From NCBI RefSeq assembly GCF_028649395.1, contig NZ_JAQSUW010000017.1, positions 62,001 to 126,000 of the forward strand: a stretch of 64,000 bases of DNA, read 5' to 3'. A model generated the notes under the pieces. It saw only the letters and a program-made list of their open reading frames with translations, ran no database searches and had not been told where the DNA came from. The position numbers were made by a program, and so were the translations under genes. This DNA is from Pseudomonas sp. Gutcm_11s. GTDB lineage: Bacteria; Pseudomonadota; Gammaproteobacteria; Pseudomonadales; Pseudomonadaceae. Shown here one piece after another: positions 47,790 to 56,526 of the stretch (positions within the stretch are counted from its first letter, which is position 1; each line of letters begins with the position of its first letter).

Positions 47790-47926
47790 GGTGTTCTCCT
47801 GTTCTTGCTGCCCTGATCCGCGAAAGACGGATCAAGGGAGCGTGAGCGATGGCGCCATTCTAACCCTGGCCGATCCGGGGAAAAGCGATTAGATTGCTCT
47901 GACATGTCAGAAAAACTCACGAATCC
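47790..47926. promoter_or_regulatory. trpBA-trpI divergent control region
   Basis: This 137-base gap holds both promoters. Two palindromes stand out: TGATCCG (47814-47820) with CGGATCA (47828-47834), in the trpBA leader, and the 12-base perfect palindrome CTGACATGTCAG at 47899-47910, close to the trpI start. TrpI is known to bind this interval in P. aeruginosa; which palindrome is used cannot be told. Confidence 0.65.
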
Positions 47927-48823
47927 ATGAGCCGAGAACTGCCCCCGCTGAATGCCTTGCGCGCCTTCGAGGCCGCTGCTCGCCTGCTCAGTGTCAGTCA
48001 GGCCGCAGCCGAGCTGCATGTGACCCATGGGGCGGTGAGCCGGCAGATCCGTGTGCTGGAGGAACAGCTCGGGGTCAGCCTGTTCGACAAGGATGGCCGC
48101 GGCGTGAAACTCACCGATGCCGGCCGTCGCCTGCGCGAGGTCAGCAGCGAGGCCTTCGAGCGTTTGCGCGAGGTCTGCGGCGAGTTGCGCCAGCAGGACA
48201 GCGAGCGTCCCTTCGTCCTCGGTTGCCCTGGCAGCCTGCTGGCGCGCTGGTTCATCCCGCGACTGGACCGCCTGCAGAAGGATCTGCCGGAACTGCGTCT
48301 GCAGCTGTCGACCAGCCAGGGCGAGCTGGACCCGCGCAGCCCGGAGGTCGACGCCACCCTGCTGTTCGCCGAACCGCCGTGGCCGGCGGACATGCAGGTG
48401 TTCGAGCTGGGTGTGGAGCGCATCGGCCCGGTGCTCAGCCCGCGCTATGCACGCAGCGCCGAGCTGGCCGGCCAGCCGGCCGCCGTCTTGCTCGGCGAGC
48501 CGCTGCTGCACACCGCCTCGCGCCCGCAGGCCTGGCCGCAATGGGCTGAGGCCCAGGGTTTGGATGCGCAGCGCCTGCAGCGCGGCCAGGGCTTCGAGCA
48601 CCTCTACTACCTGCTGGAAGCCGCCGCCAGCGGCCTCGGCGTGGCCATCGCACCGCAGGCGCTGGTGGCCGACGATCTCGCCGCTGGCCGCCTGATCGCA
48701 CCCTGGGGCTTCGTCGAGACCGACGCTCGCCTGGCCCTGTGGGTACCGAGCCGGCGTGGCGAGCGCCGCGCCGAGCGCCTGGCCGAATGGCTGCGCGGGG
48801 AACTGCAGGGCGACAGCAGGTAA
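47927..48823 (+). CDS. trpI: Transcriptional activator TrpI (LysR family)
   Basis: The 298-residue LysR protein begins MSRELPPLNALRAFEAAARL and has the typical helix-turn-helix region VSQAAAELHVTHGAVSRQIRVLEEQLG. TrpI activates trpBA when indoleglycerol phosphate accumulates and represses itself. Orientation (divergent from trpBA) and order match other pseudomonads. Its stop lies in a CAGGTAAAG...CTTTACCTG inverted repeat (48817-48825 and 48864-48872) shared with the convergent receptor gene. Confidence 0.95.
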   Translation: MSRELPPLNALRAFEAAARLLSVSQAAAELHVTHGAVSRQIRVLEEQLGVSLFDKDGRGVKLTDAGRRLREVSSEAFERLREVCGELRQQDSERPFVLGCPGSLLARWFIPRLDRLQKDLPELRLQLSTSQGELDPRSPEVDATLLFAEPPWPADMQVFELGVERIGPVLSPRYARSAELAGQPAAVLLGEPLLHTASRPQAWPQWAEAQGLDAQRLQRGQGFEHLYYLLEAAASGLGVAIAPQALVADDLAAGRLIAPWGFVETDARLALWVPSRRGERRAERLAEWLRGELQGDSR

Positions 48824-48894
48824 AGATCGTAAAGGTCCTGCGGGTTACGCCTCGCTCGTCCGTCTTTACCTGTAGCAGCCCAACTATCTCCGCC

Positions 48895-51267
48895 TTAGAA
48901 GTCGTATTTGGCGGTCAGCAGGTAGCTGCGCGGGTCGCCGTAGGTGTCGGTCGAACCCCAGTAGATGTCGTAGCCGATGCCCGAGTAGTAGTTGCGGTCG
49001 AGCACGTTGTTGACGTTCAGCTGCAGATCGAGGTGCTCGTTGACGCGATAGCCGGCGAGCAGGTCGACGGTGGCGTAGCTGCCCTGTTCCAGGCGGTAGA
49101 TGTCACCGCTGGGCAGGTCTACGTCGTTGTATACGCGGCTCTGCCAGTACAGGGTGCCGCCCACGCGCCACTTATCGAGTTCGCCCGGCAGGTGGTAGAG
49201 GCTGGTCAGCTTGAACAGGCGCTCAGGGGCGTCGGAGTCGAAGCGCTCGCCCTCGTTGGACTCGTCGGCGTCATGCCGGTAGCGGGCGCGGGTGTAGGTG
49301 AAGCCGGCGCCGACCTGCCAGTTCTCGCTCAGCGCGCCCTGCAGCTCCATGTCCAGGCCCTGGCTGCGCACCGAGCCGGAGGCCTTCGAGCAGTACCAGC
49401 CATCGCACACCAGCGGTGCGTCGTAGTCGGTCACCGCGCGGTTCTGCTGGTCGACCTGGAACACCGCCAGGCTGGCATTCAGCGCGCCGCCGAAATACTC
49501 GCCCTTGATGCCCAGCTCGTAGTTCTCGCCCACGATCGGCGCCAGCACCTTCTGGCTCGCGTCCTTGGCACTCTGCGGCTGGAACACGTCGGTGTAGCTG
49601 GCGTACAGCGAGTGGTGCTGGTCCAGGTCGTAGACCAGGCCGGAGTAGCGGGTGACATTGCGAGTCACCTTGTAGTCGCCCTCGGCGTCGCGATTGTCGT
49701 ACTCGTACCAGTCCAGGCGCCCGCCGAGGATCAGGGTCAGCGGATCGGCCAGGCTCAGGCGGGTGGTGAGGTAGGCGCCTTCCTGGGTGGTGACTTCCTC
49801 GCTCTTGCCGTTGCGCAGGAAGTCCGGCTTGGGCGCATTCACGGCGATCATGCCGCCACCGCTGTAGCTGTGGGTGACCTTGTCGTACTCGCGCTGGCTG
49901 ACGCCGGCGACCACCTCGTGGCGGCGGCCGAACAGCTCGAGCGGGCCGCTGGCATAGAGGTCGAAGGCGTCATGGTCCTCGTCGTAGCGCGCCTGGAACG
50001 CCTGGTGGTACATGTCCAGCGCAGCGTCGCGGCGCAGGTAGGTGCCGGAGAACAGGCCGTCCTGCCAGCTATGCATGGCGCTCAAGCGCAGCTTCCAGTC
50101 ATTGTCGAAGCGATGTTCCAGATCGGTGAACAGGGTGTTGATCTTCAGTTCCTTGTTTTCCCAGTCGCTGCCGGGATAGCTCGAACGCGACAGGTCCAGG
50201 TGGCGACCGTCGACGCCGATGGGCAGGCCGCCCCAGAACAGATTGGTCTGGTCTTCCTGGCGCGAGAAACCGACCGCCAGGGTGGTGTTCTCGGTAAGGT
50301 CGGCCTCGCTGATGGCGTAGAACAGGCCGTGGTCGTGTTCTTCCTCGTCGCGGAAGCTGTTGGCGTCGCGGTAGGCGCCGACCACTCGGCCGCGCAGGGT
50401 GCCGGCGTCATTCAGCGCGCCGCTGGCATCGACCTCGCCGCGGTAGTCGTCCCAGCTGCCGGCGCTGGTGGTCAGGCTCACTCGTGGATCGCTGGTGGGC
50501 CGCTTGCGCACCAGGTTGATCGCCGCCGAAGGGTTGCCGCTGCCGCTGACCAGGCCGGTGGCGCCGCGGATCACCTCCACCCGATCGAACATCGCCAGGT
50601 TCGGCTGCGCGCCCATCAGCCAGCCCTGATAGTAGCTGGGCAGGCCGTCGTACATGACGTTGTCGATATCGAAGCCACGGGCGCTGAATGATGGCCGGCC
50701 CGGGCCGTCAGCCTTGCTGAGAAACAGCCCGGGAGTGTTCTGCACCACGTCTGTGATGCTGGTCATCGCCTGGTCATCCATGCGCTGGCGCGTCATGACG
50801 GTGACTGCTTGCGGCGTCTCGCGCATCGACAATGTCAGCTTGGTGGCGGTGCTCATCTGCCCGGTGGTGTAGGAACCGCTGTCCTCGGTGGTGCTGCCCA
50901 GCTCGGCGGCGCTGATGGTGGTGCTGTCCAGGGCCAGGGCACTGCTGTCCTCTGTCGCGCGAATCAGCACATAGCGCTTCTCGCCAACGCGCTGCACGCG
51001 CAGGTCGCTACCCTCGAGCAACTGGGCGAAGCCTTGTTCCAGCTCGAAGTCGCCCTGCAGGCCCGGGCTGGAGAGCCCGTCGGTCTCGGTCGCACCGAAG
51101 CTAATCATCACCCCGTTGGCGGCGGCGAAACGGCTGAGCGCGGCATCCAGCGGGCCGGCCGGGATCGCATAGCTCTGCGCCCAGGCCGTTGGCAGGATGG
51201 AGGTCAGGCTGAGGGCGAGCAGGGTGGGACGCAGAACACGGGCAGGGTACGACGAACGACGGGACAT
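48895..51267 (-). CDS. TonB-dependent siderophore receptor with signalling domain (module 1)
   Basis: This 790-residue outer-membrane protein has a signal peptide (to about residue 30), an N-terminal STN domain of about 70 residues (YAIPAGPLDAALSRFAAANG ... YVLIR) for signalling to FecR, a plug (LSMRETPQAVTVMTRQRM, then NTPGLFLSK) and a 22-strand barrel ending in LLTAKYDF. The barrel end (YYSGIGYDIYWGSTDTYGDPRSYLLTAKYDF by position) resembles FhuE/FpvA-type receptors for hydroxamate or pyoverdine-like siderophores. It is the last gene of the fecI-fecR-receptor module at 48895-52788. Confidence 0.92.
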   Translation of the reverse strand: MSRRSSYPARVLRPTLLALSLTSILPTAWAQSYAIPAGPLDAALSRFAAANGVMISFGATETDGLSSPGLQGDFELEQGFAQLLEGSDLRVQRVGEKRYVLIRATEDSSALALDSTTISAAELGSTTEDSGSYTTGQMSTATKLTLSMRETPQAVTVMTRQRMDDQAMTSITDVVQNTPGLFLSKADGPGRPSFSARGFDIDNVMYDGLPSYYQGWLMGAQPNLAMFDRVEVIRGATGLVSGSGNPSAAINLVRKRPTSDPRVSLTTSAGSWDDYRGEVDASGALNDAGTLRGRVVGAYRDANSFRDEEEHDHGLFYAISEADLTENTTLAVGFSRQEDQTNLFWGGLPIGVDGRHLDLSRSSYPGSDWENKELKINTLFTDLEHRFDNDWKLRLSAMHSWQDGLFSGTYLRRDAALDMYHQAFQARYDEDHDAFDLYASGPLELFGRRHEVVAGVSQREYDKVTHSYSGGGMIAVNAPKPDFLRNGKSEEVTTQEGAYLTTRLSLADPLTLILGGRLDWYEYDNRDAEGDYKVTRNVTRYSGLVYDLDQHHSLYASYTDVFQPQSAKDASQKVLAPIVGENYELGIKGEYFGGALNASLAVFQVDQQNRAVTDYDAPLVCDGWYCSKASGSVRSQGLDMELQGALSENWQVGAGFTYTRARYRHDADESNEGERFDSDAPERLFKLTSLYHLPGELDKWRVGGTLYWQSRVYNDVDLPSGDIYRLEQGSYATVDLLAGYRVNEHLDLQLNVNNVLDRNYYSGIGYDIYWGSTDTYGDPRSYLLTAKYDF

Positions 51268-51337
51268 GCGGGCTCCTGATGAAGGTGAACGTTGCGGGTG
51301 GAGCCGAAGCAGCCGCGAAAATCTGTCACCCCGGATA

Positions 51338-51347
51338 GAAAATTTTC
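51338..51347 (-). promoter_or_regulatory. GAAAATTTTC motif upstream of receptor 1
   Basis: This palindromic ten-base motif lies 15 bases beyond the fecR stop and about 70 bases before the receptor start. The same motif precedes the other two receptors, so it is a candidate for the promoter element of the cognate ECF sigma factor. Confidence 0.5.
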
Positions 51348-51361
51348 GGCGGCGCGTGGGC

Positions 51362-52285
51362 TCAGGCCGGGTGCCGTTCCAGGTGTGTCCACAGGCGTGT
51401 CACCTGGCGTGCCCGTAGCGGCAGCGATTCCTGCAACAGGTGCAGCACCGCGTCGAGGTCGTCCACGGCGAAGGCGCCGGACAGGCGCAGCCCCGCCACC
51501 TCGGGGCTGCAGCCCAGGTAGCCGTGGTGGTAGCGCGACAGTTCGGTGAGCAGTGCATCTAGGCGCCAGTCCACCGCCACCAGCATGCCGTTGGTCCAGG
51601 CGCAGGCATCGACCGGCGCCGGTTGCGCGGCTTCGCAAGCCCGGGCGTCGAAGCTCAGGCCCTGACCGGCCGCCAGCGAGACCGCTGGCGGCGGCGACAG
51701 GCTCGGGATTATCTGCACTGCCAGGCGCTCGACCAGCACCTGGGTGCGGCCGTCGAACTGGCGCACGGCGAAACGGGCGTCCTGGGTGTGCACCAGGCCC
51801 TCGGCGCTGATCACGTTGAACGGCCGGTTGTCACTGGCGGCGTCCACCAGCAGGTTGCCCTGCAGCAGGCGGATCTGCCGCTGCGCCGCGTCGAAGCGCA
51901 GGTCGATGCGGGTGTCGGTATCCAGCTGCAGGCGCGAGCCATCGGCCAGGGTCAGGCTGCGCCGCTCTCCGATGCGGGTGGCGTAGTCGGCGCTGAACGG
52001 CGAGACGCGGTAGCCCTGCCAGCCCAGCAGGCCGACGCCAGCCAGCGTGGCCAGGCCCTTGAGGACAGTGCGCCGCGAGCGCCGTGCCTGTTCCAGAGTC
52101 TGCCCGGTGATACCCGCAGGTGCTTGGCCGAGGCTCCGTTGCAGCTGTTCCATACGTGTCCAGGCTTCGGCGTGACGGGCATCGGCGGCCAGCCAGTGGC
52201 GCCACTCGGCCTGGGTCTGCTCGCCGCTGGTGCTGTCGTTCAGGCGCACGTACCAGTCCACCGCCTCGCCGAGCACGGCCTTCAC
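51362..52285 (-). CDS. FecR-type anti-sigma/sigma-regulator (module 1)
   Basis: This 307-residue inner-membrane protein relays the receptor signal to its ECF sigma factor. It has an N-terminal cytoplasmic DUF4880-like region (WRHWLAADARHAEAWTRMEQLQ), a membrane helix near residues 75-90 (TVLKGLATLAGVGLLGW) and a periplasmic FecR domain (GERRSLTLADGSRLQLDTDT). It starts at a GTG overlapping the sigma gene stop (GTGA), preceded by GGAGG. Confidence 0.9.
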   Translation of the reverse strand: MKAVLGEAVDWYVRLNDSTSGEQTQAEWRHWLAADARHAEAWTRMEQLQRSLGQAPAGITGQTLEQARRSRRTVLKGLATLAGVGLLGWQGYRVSPFSADYATRIGERRSLTLADGSRLQLDTDTRIDLRFDAAQRQIRLLQGNLLVDAASDNRPFNVISAEGLVHTQDARFAVRQFDGRTQVLVERLAVQIIPSLSPPPAVSLAAGQGLSFDARACEAAQPAPVDACAWTNGMLVAVDWRLDALLTELSRYHHGYLGCSPEVAGLRLSGAFAVDDLDAVLHLLQESLPLRARQVTRLWTHLERHPA

Positions 52286-52788
52286 GCGGCCTCCAGCAAC
52301 AAGCAGTGCAGCAGTGCTTTGGCCAAGTGCTTGCGCACCGTGGTGACGGAGACACCGACGCGCACTGCGGCCTTCTCGTAGCTCAGCCCGTCGAGTTGCA
52401 CGGCGAGGAAGATGGTGCGGGTGCGGGTGCCCAGGCCGTCGAGCAGGCGGTCGATGGCCAGCAGGCTGTCGATGATCTCGGCGCGCACTTCGGCTGAGGG
52501 CTCATAGCGCTCGGGCTGGCTGGCCAGTACTTCCAGGTAGGCCTGCTCCAGCGAGCGGCGGCGATAGAGGTCGATGACCAGGCCACGGGCCACGGTTGCC
52601 AGGTAGTGGCGCGGCTCTTTCAGGGTGCCGGCAGTGCGCGCCAGCAGCACGCGGACGAAGGTGTCCTGGGCCAGGTCGGCGGCATCGGCGGAATTGTTCA
52701 GGCGTTGGCGCAGCCAGCCGCGCAACCAGCCGTGGTGCATGCGGTACAGCGCATCCAGCTGTGCGCTGTGGAGAGCCTCGCTGGACAT
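52282..52788 (-). CDS. FecI-type ECF sigma factor (module 1)
   Basis: This 168-residue iron-starvation sigma factor has region 2 (LYRMHHGWLRGWLRQRL, DLAQDTFVRVLLA, YLATVARGLVIDLYRRR) and region 4 (DGLSYEKAAVRVGVSVTTVRKHLAKAL). It should direct transcription of receptor 1 when the siderophore binds. A Fur-box-like leader lies 25 bases upstream. Its N-terminal half is nearly identical at DNA level to the sigma gene of module 2. Confidence 0.92.
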   Translation of the reverse strand: MSSEALHSAQLDALYRMHHGWLRGWLRQRLNNSADAADLAQDTFVRVLLARTAGTLKEPRHYLATVARGLVIDLYRRRSLEQAYLEVLASQPERYEPSAEVRAEIIDSLLAIDRLLDGLGTRTRTIFLAVQLDGLSYEKAAVRVGVSVTTVRKHLAKALLHCLLLEAA

Positions 52789-52812
52789 GCCTGTCTCTTC
52801 CCCGGAATTGAG

Positions 52813-52833
52813 TGCAAATAAGAATTTGTCGCA
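52813..52833 (-). promoter_or_regulatory. Fur-box-like operator of sigma factor 1
   Basis: The imperfect palindrome TGCAAATAAGAATTTGTCGC A (plus strand) lies 25 bases before the sigma start, with AATTCTA (a minus-strand TAGAAT, close to -10) beside it. The same block is found before the other two sigma genes, as expected for iron-repressed fecI genes. Confidence 0.72.
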
Positions 52834-52948
52834 ATTCTATTGGGTGAGCGAGGGTTTTGGGAATGGTTGGTGTTGCAGAGGTGCGGCTGATGGGGCCAGA
52901 CGGAGGTGTCGTGACTCGTGTTTGTTTACCCGGTGCCTAATCAGCACA

Positions 52949-52990
52949 GCACAGCACAGCGCAGGCCCGCAGGCCTGCGCTGTGCTGTGC
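52949..52990. repeat. Perfect 19-base inverted repeat downstream of receptor 2
   Basis: The arms at 52949-52967 and 52972-52990 are perfectly complementary around a CGCA loop, and contain CACAG units. The hairpin lies 12 bases after the stop of receptor 2 (53002) on the minus strand. No T run follows, so it may protect the mRNA 3' end or act as a weak terminator between modules. Confidence 0.75.
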
Positions 52991-53001
52991 CACGAGGAGC
53001 C

Positions 53002-55434
53002 TTAGAAATCGCCGCGCAGGGTCAGCATGTAGCTGCGCGGCGCGCCGTAGGTGGTGCCGCGGGTCCAGTAGCCGGTGGAGTCGAAGTACTTGCGGTCCAG
53101 CAGGTTCTCCACGTCCACGCCCACCGTCCAGTTCTGGTCGAGCTTGTAGGCGGCGCGGGCGTCGAAGAGCGCGCGGCCGCTGTTGCTCACGCCGTTGTAG
53201 GCATCGTCGTAGTGCGACTGGGCCGACACGCCGGCGCCGACGCTGACGCGGTTCCATTCACCCGGCAGGGTGTAGTTGGTGTTGAGGCGCAGCATGTGCT
53301 TCGGGGTTTGCGCCGAGATCGGCTCGCCATCTTCCGCACGGGTGGTGTTGAAGGTGTAGCCGGCCGCGACCTGCAGGCCCGGCAGTACCTCGCCGCTGGC
53401 CTCGGCCTCGAAGCCCTTGCTGCGGTTGATGCCGTCGCTGTTGACGAAGCAGCGCCCGGCGACGTCCTGCGGGCAGTTGCCGTCGTTGGCGTAGTCGCGG
53501 GCGGCGACGTCTTCCTGCTCGATGTAGAACACCGCGAAGGACAGGTTCAGGCGCTTGTCGAACAGCTCGCCCTTGATTCCGGTTTCGTAGTTGGAGCCGA
53601 TGGCCGGGTCCAGTGTGCCACCGCCGGCGCTGCGGTAGTCGGCCTGGGGCATGAAGATGTCGGCATAGCTGGCATACAGCGACCAGTTCTCGTCGAGGTC
53701 GTAGATGGTGCCGACGAAGGGCGTGAACTCGTGCTTCTGCTCGTTGGTGGTGACCTGCGAGCCACTCCAGGACTCGGTCTTGTACCAGCTCAGGCGCCCA
53801 CCGAGGACCAGGCTCAGGTCCTCGCTCAGGTGCAGGCGGGTGTTGAGGTAGGTGCCGTAGCGGGTGTCGAGGGTGTCGTCCTTGTAGTCCCAACCCGGCC
53901 GCGCAGGCTCGGGAAACAGGTTGTGGTTGGGGTCGTAGACGTTGAGCGGCAGCGGGCTGGCCAGGCGCACCGTGGCGTCCTTGTCGTTCATGTCGCGCTG
54001 GGACCAGCTGGCGCCGAGCGTCACCTGGTGGGTCAGGCCGAAGGCTTCGAAATCGCCATCCAGATGGCCGTCAACGGCGTCGGCGGTGACGTCGAACTTG
54101 TGAAAGCTGGTGCCGCTGATCATCGGGCCGGTCGGGCTGCCGTATTCCAGGGTGTCGTCGGCGCTCCACTCGATGGCGCTGCGGTTGTAGCTGCTTTCGG
54201 AGTGGGACAGCGCCAGCTTGCCGTTCCAGTTGTCGTTGAAGCGGTGATTGAGGTCGGCGAACACCTCGTCGGTGCGGGTCTGCAGCTTGGCCCAGTCCTG
54301 GCCGAGGAAGGTCGAGCGCTTGAGATGCGGGTTGCTGCCGTCGGGATTGTTGGGCAGGCCCAGCACGCTGTAGCCGTCGATGCGCGAGGTCTGCCGGCGC
54401 AGGCCCAGGGCAACGGTGGTGGCATCGCTCAGGTCGCCCTCGACGATGCCGTAGAGCAGGGGGCGCTTGGACTCGGTGACGTCGATGAATGAGCCGCGGT
54501 CCTCATAGGACGCGACCAGGCGCCCGCGTAGGGTGCCTTCGGCGTTGAGCTTGCCGCTGGCGTCCAGGTCCTGGCGGTAGTTGTCCCAGGAGCCGGCGCG
54601 GGTGGTGAGCGACAGGCGCGGCTCGCTGGTCGGGCGCTTGCGCACCAGGTTCACCGCGCCGCCCGGGCCGCCGGCGCCAACCAGCAGGCCGGCGGCACCA
54701 CGCAGCACTTCGACGCGGTCGAACACCGCCATATCCGGGATCATCCAGCCGGTGTAGGCGTAGGCCTGTCCGGATACGCCGTCGACCATGTAGCTGTCGT
54801 CGGTCAGGTCGAAGCCGCGGGAACTGAAGTGGTTGTTGCCGTAGCCGCGATTGGCACGGGTGATGCCGGGTGTCTGCGCCATCACCTGGTCCAGGGACAC
54901 CAGGTTCTTGTCGTCCATCAGCTTGCGCGTGACCACGGTGACCGACTGCGGGGTCTCTCGTAGCGACTGCGCGCGTTTGCCGATGGTCACCGCGCCGGTG
55001 GTGTAGGAGCCGGTACCTTCGGTGTTGCTGCCCAGCTCGCTGGCGTTGATCTCCGTGGTGCCGAGTGCCATCGGGCCATTGGTCAGCTGTTCCAGCACAT
55101 AGCTGCCGCCGTCATTGACCGCGCGCAGGCCGCTGCCTTGTAGCAGCCTGGCGAAGCCGGCATCGACCGAGTAGCTGCCGCTCAGACCTTCAGACTGGCG
55201 GTTACCGAGCTGCGCCGCGTCGAATGACAGGGCGATGCCGGAGGCGGCGGCGAAGCGCCCGAGCACTTCGCTGAGCGGGCCCGGGGCGATGGCGTATTGG
55301 CGGACCTGCTCGACCGCAGCGCTGGCCGCGGTGGGTTCGGCGGCCTGCAGCAGCGGCGCACCGATGGCGCCCACGCCCAGCAGCGCGGCCTGTAGATGGC
55401 GCGCCAGGCGGTGGCGGATGAATGGATACGACAT
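53002..55434 (-). CDS. TonB-dependent siderophore receptor with signalling domain (module 2)
   Basis: The 810-residue receptor has a signal peptide, an STN domain (YAIAPGPLSEVLGRFAAASG ... SYVLEQL), a plug (LRETPQSVTVVTRKLMDDKN, MAQTPGITRANRG) and a barrel ending YGAPRSYMLTLRGDF, the FhuE/FpvA-type ending. I use the ATG at 55434 because the signal peptide starts just after it; an in-frame ATG 12 codons upstream lacks support. It is the third gene of module 2. Confidence 0.92.
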   Translation of the reverse strand: MSYPFIRHRLARHLQAALLGVGAIGAPLLQAAEPTAASAAVEQVRQYAIAPGPLSEVLGRFAAASGIALSFDAAQLGNRQSEGLSGSYSVDAGFARLLQGSGLRAVNDGGSYVLEQLTNGPMALGTTEINASELGSNTEGTGSYTTGAVTIGKRAQSLRETPQSVTVVTRKLMDDKNLVSLDQVMAQTPGITRANRGYGNNHFSSRGFDLTDDSYMVDGVSGQAYAYTGWMIPDMAVFDRVEVLRGAAGLLVGAGGPGGAVNLVRKRPTSEPRLSLTTRAGSWDNYRQDLDASGKLNAEGTLRGRLVASYEDRGSFIDVTESKRPLLYGIVEGDLSDATTVALGLRRQTSRIDGYSVLGLPNNPDGSNPHLKRSTFLGQDWAKLQTRTDEVFADLNHRFNDNWNGKLALSHSESSYNRSAIEWSADDTLEYGSPTGPMISGTSFHKFDVTADAVDGHLDGDFEAFGLTHQVTLGASWSQRDMNDKDATVRLASPLPLNVYDPNHNLFPEPARPGWDYKDDTLDTRYGTYLNTRLHLSEDLSLVLGGRLSWYKTESWSGSQVTTNEQKHEFTPFVGTIYDLDENWSLYASYADIFMPQADYRSAGGGTLDPAIGSNYETGIKGELFDKRLNLSFAVFYIEQEDVAARDYANDGNCPQDVAGRCFVNSDGINRSKGFEAEASGEVLPGLQVAAGYTFNTTRAEDGEPISAQTPKHMLRLNTNYTLPGEWNRVSVGAGVSAQSHYDDAYNGVSNSGRALFDARAAYKLDQNWTVGVDVENLLDRKYFDSTGYWTRGTTYGAPRSYMLTLRGDF

Positions 55435-55517
55435 GGTGACTCCCCCAGTTTGGGTGGCCAAGCGGGCCACTGATGCAGCGAGAGCCGAATTAGGGGTGGC
55501 AAAAGTGCAAGGCGTCG

Positions 55518-55527
55518 GAAAATTTTC
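55518..55527 (-). promoter_or_regulatory. GAAAATTTTC motif upstream of receptor 2
   Basis: This is the second copy of the ten-base palindromic motif, 37 bases beyond the fecR stop and 84 bases before the receptor ATG. It is a candidate promoter element for the module's sigma factor. Confidence 0.5.
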
Positions 55528-55563
55528 TGCGTGGAGCGTTGTGCGTACTGCTGGGCGAGTCGG

Positions 55564-56526
55564 TCAGCTGCGTGGTACCAAGCTCACCCAGTAGCGCGTG
55601 CGGCGTACGACGCGGATGGGGAAACCCTTCTCCAGGGCGTCCAGCGCGCGATCCGTATCGTCCAGCGGGAAGGCTCCGGAGACCTTCACACCGGCGATGG
55701 CGGGGTCGCAGCGCAGCCAGCCGCTGCGGTAGCGCGCCAGTTCGTCGATGAGCTCGCCCAGTGGGCGGTCGATGGCGATCAGACTGCCCTGCTGCCAGGC
55801 GGCCACGTCGGCGTGGCTGGTCTGTGGAGGCTGCGCTCCGGCGCGGGTGAAGCGGGTCTGCTGGCCAGCCTCCAGCCGCACGGGTGTGGGCATGCCGGGG
55901 GTGCTGACCTCGACGGCCTTGGCCAATACCGCCACGTTGCTGCCGTTGTCGTCGACGCGCACGGTGAAGCGCGTGCCGAGGGCGCGCACGTTGCCGTGCG
56001 CGGTGGCGACGCTGAAGGGTCGCCCGAGTGGATCGGGCGCAGTCTCGATCAGTACCTCGCCGCCGCGCAGGACCAGCAGCCGTTGCTGTTCATCGAAGAG
56101 GGCGTCCACCGCGCTGTCGGTGTTGAGTAACAGTTGGCTGCCGTCCGCCAGGGTGAAGCTGCGCCGCTCACCGACTGTGGTGCGGAAGTCGGCCGCCAGG
56201 CGCCGGCCCGTATCGCTGCGCCAGCCCAGGCCGGCGACACCGCTGGCGGAGACCAGCAGTGCCATGCCCAGCAGCACGCGCCGCCGCGACTGACCGGCGG
56301 CGGCTAGGGTGCTGGCGGCCAGTTGGCCCGGCACCTGGCCCATCTGCTGGCGCACCGACTCGATGCGTTGCCAGGCCGCGTAATGGGCAGGGTCAGACTC
56401 CAGCCAGCGCTGCCAGGCAAGTTGTTCGCCCTCGCTAGCAGTTTCCGCTGTCAGCCGTGCATACCACTGTGCGGCGGTGCGAATCGCCTCGCGCTCGGTG
56501 CTGCCAATCTGTTGTGCCTGGCTCAT
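55564..56526 (-). CDS. FecR-type sigma regulator (module 2)
   Basis: The 320-residue protein has the cytoplasmic N-terminal region (WQRWLESDPAHYAAWQRIESVR), a membrane helix (VLLGMALLVSASGVAGLGW) and the FecR domain (GERRSFTLADGSQLLLNTDS). The ATG at 56526 overlaps the sigma stop by four bases (ATGA); a long upstream-open frame is an artefact of the overlapping sigma gene. Confidence 0.9.
   Translation of the reverse strand: MSQAQQIGSTEREAIRTAAQWYARLTAETASEGEQLAWQRWLESDPAHYAAWQRIESVRQQMGQVPGQLAASTLAAAGQSRRRVLLGMALLVSASGVAGLGWRSDTGRRLAADFRTTVGERRSFTLADGSQLLLNTDSAVDALFDEQQRLLVLRGGEVLIETAPDPLGRPFSVATAHGNVRALGTRFTVRVDDNGSNVAVLAKAVEVSTPGMPTPVRLEAGQQTRFTRAGAQPPQTSHADVAAWQQGSLIAIDRPLGELIDELARYRSGWLRCDPAIAGVKVSGAFPLDDTDRALDALEKGFPIRVVRRTRYWVSLVPRS

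Noticed and set aside
48739..50691. A 650-codon open frame antisense to receptor 1
   Set aside because: It overlaps the end of trpI and the conserved barrel of a TonB receptor; no supporting start or domain.
52942..52991. CACAG direct repeats as a possible CRISPR or microsatellite locus
   Set aside because: There are only three units, all within the arm of one inverted repeat; there are no spacers and no cas genes.
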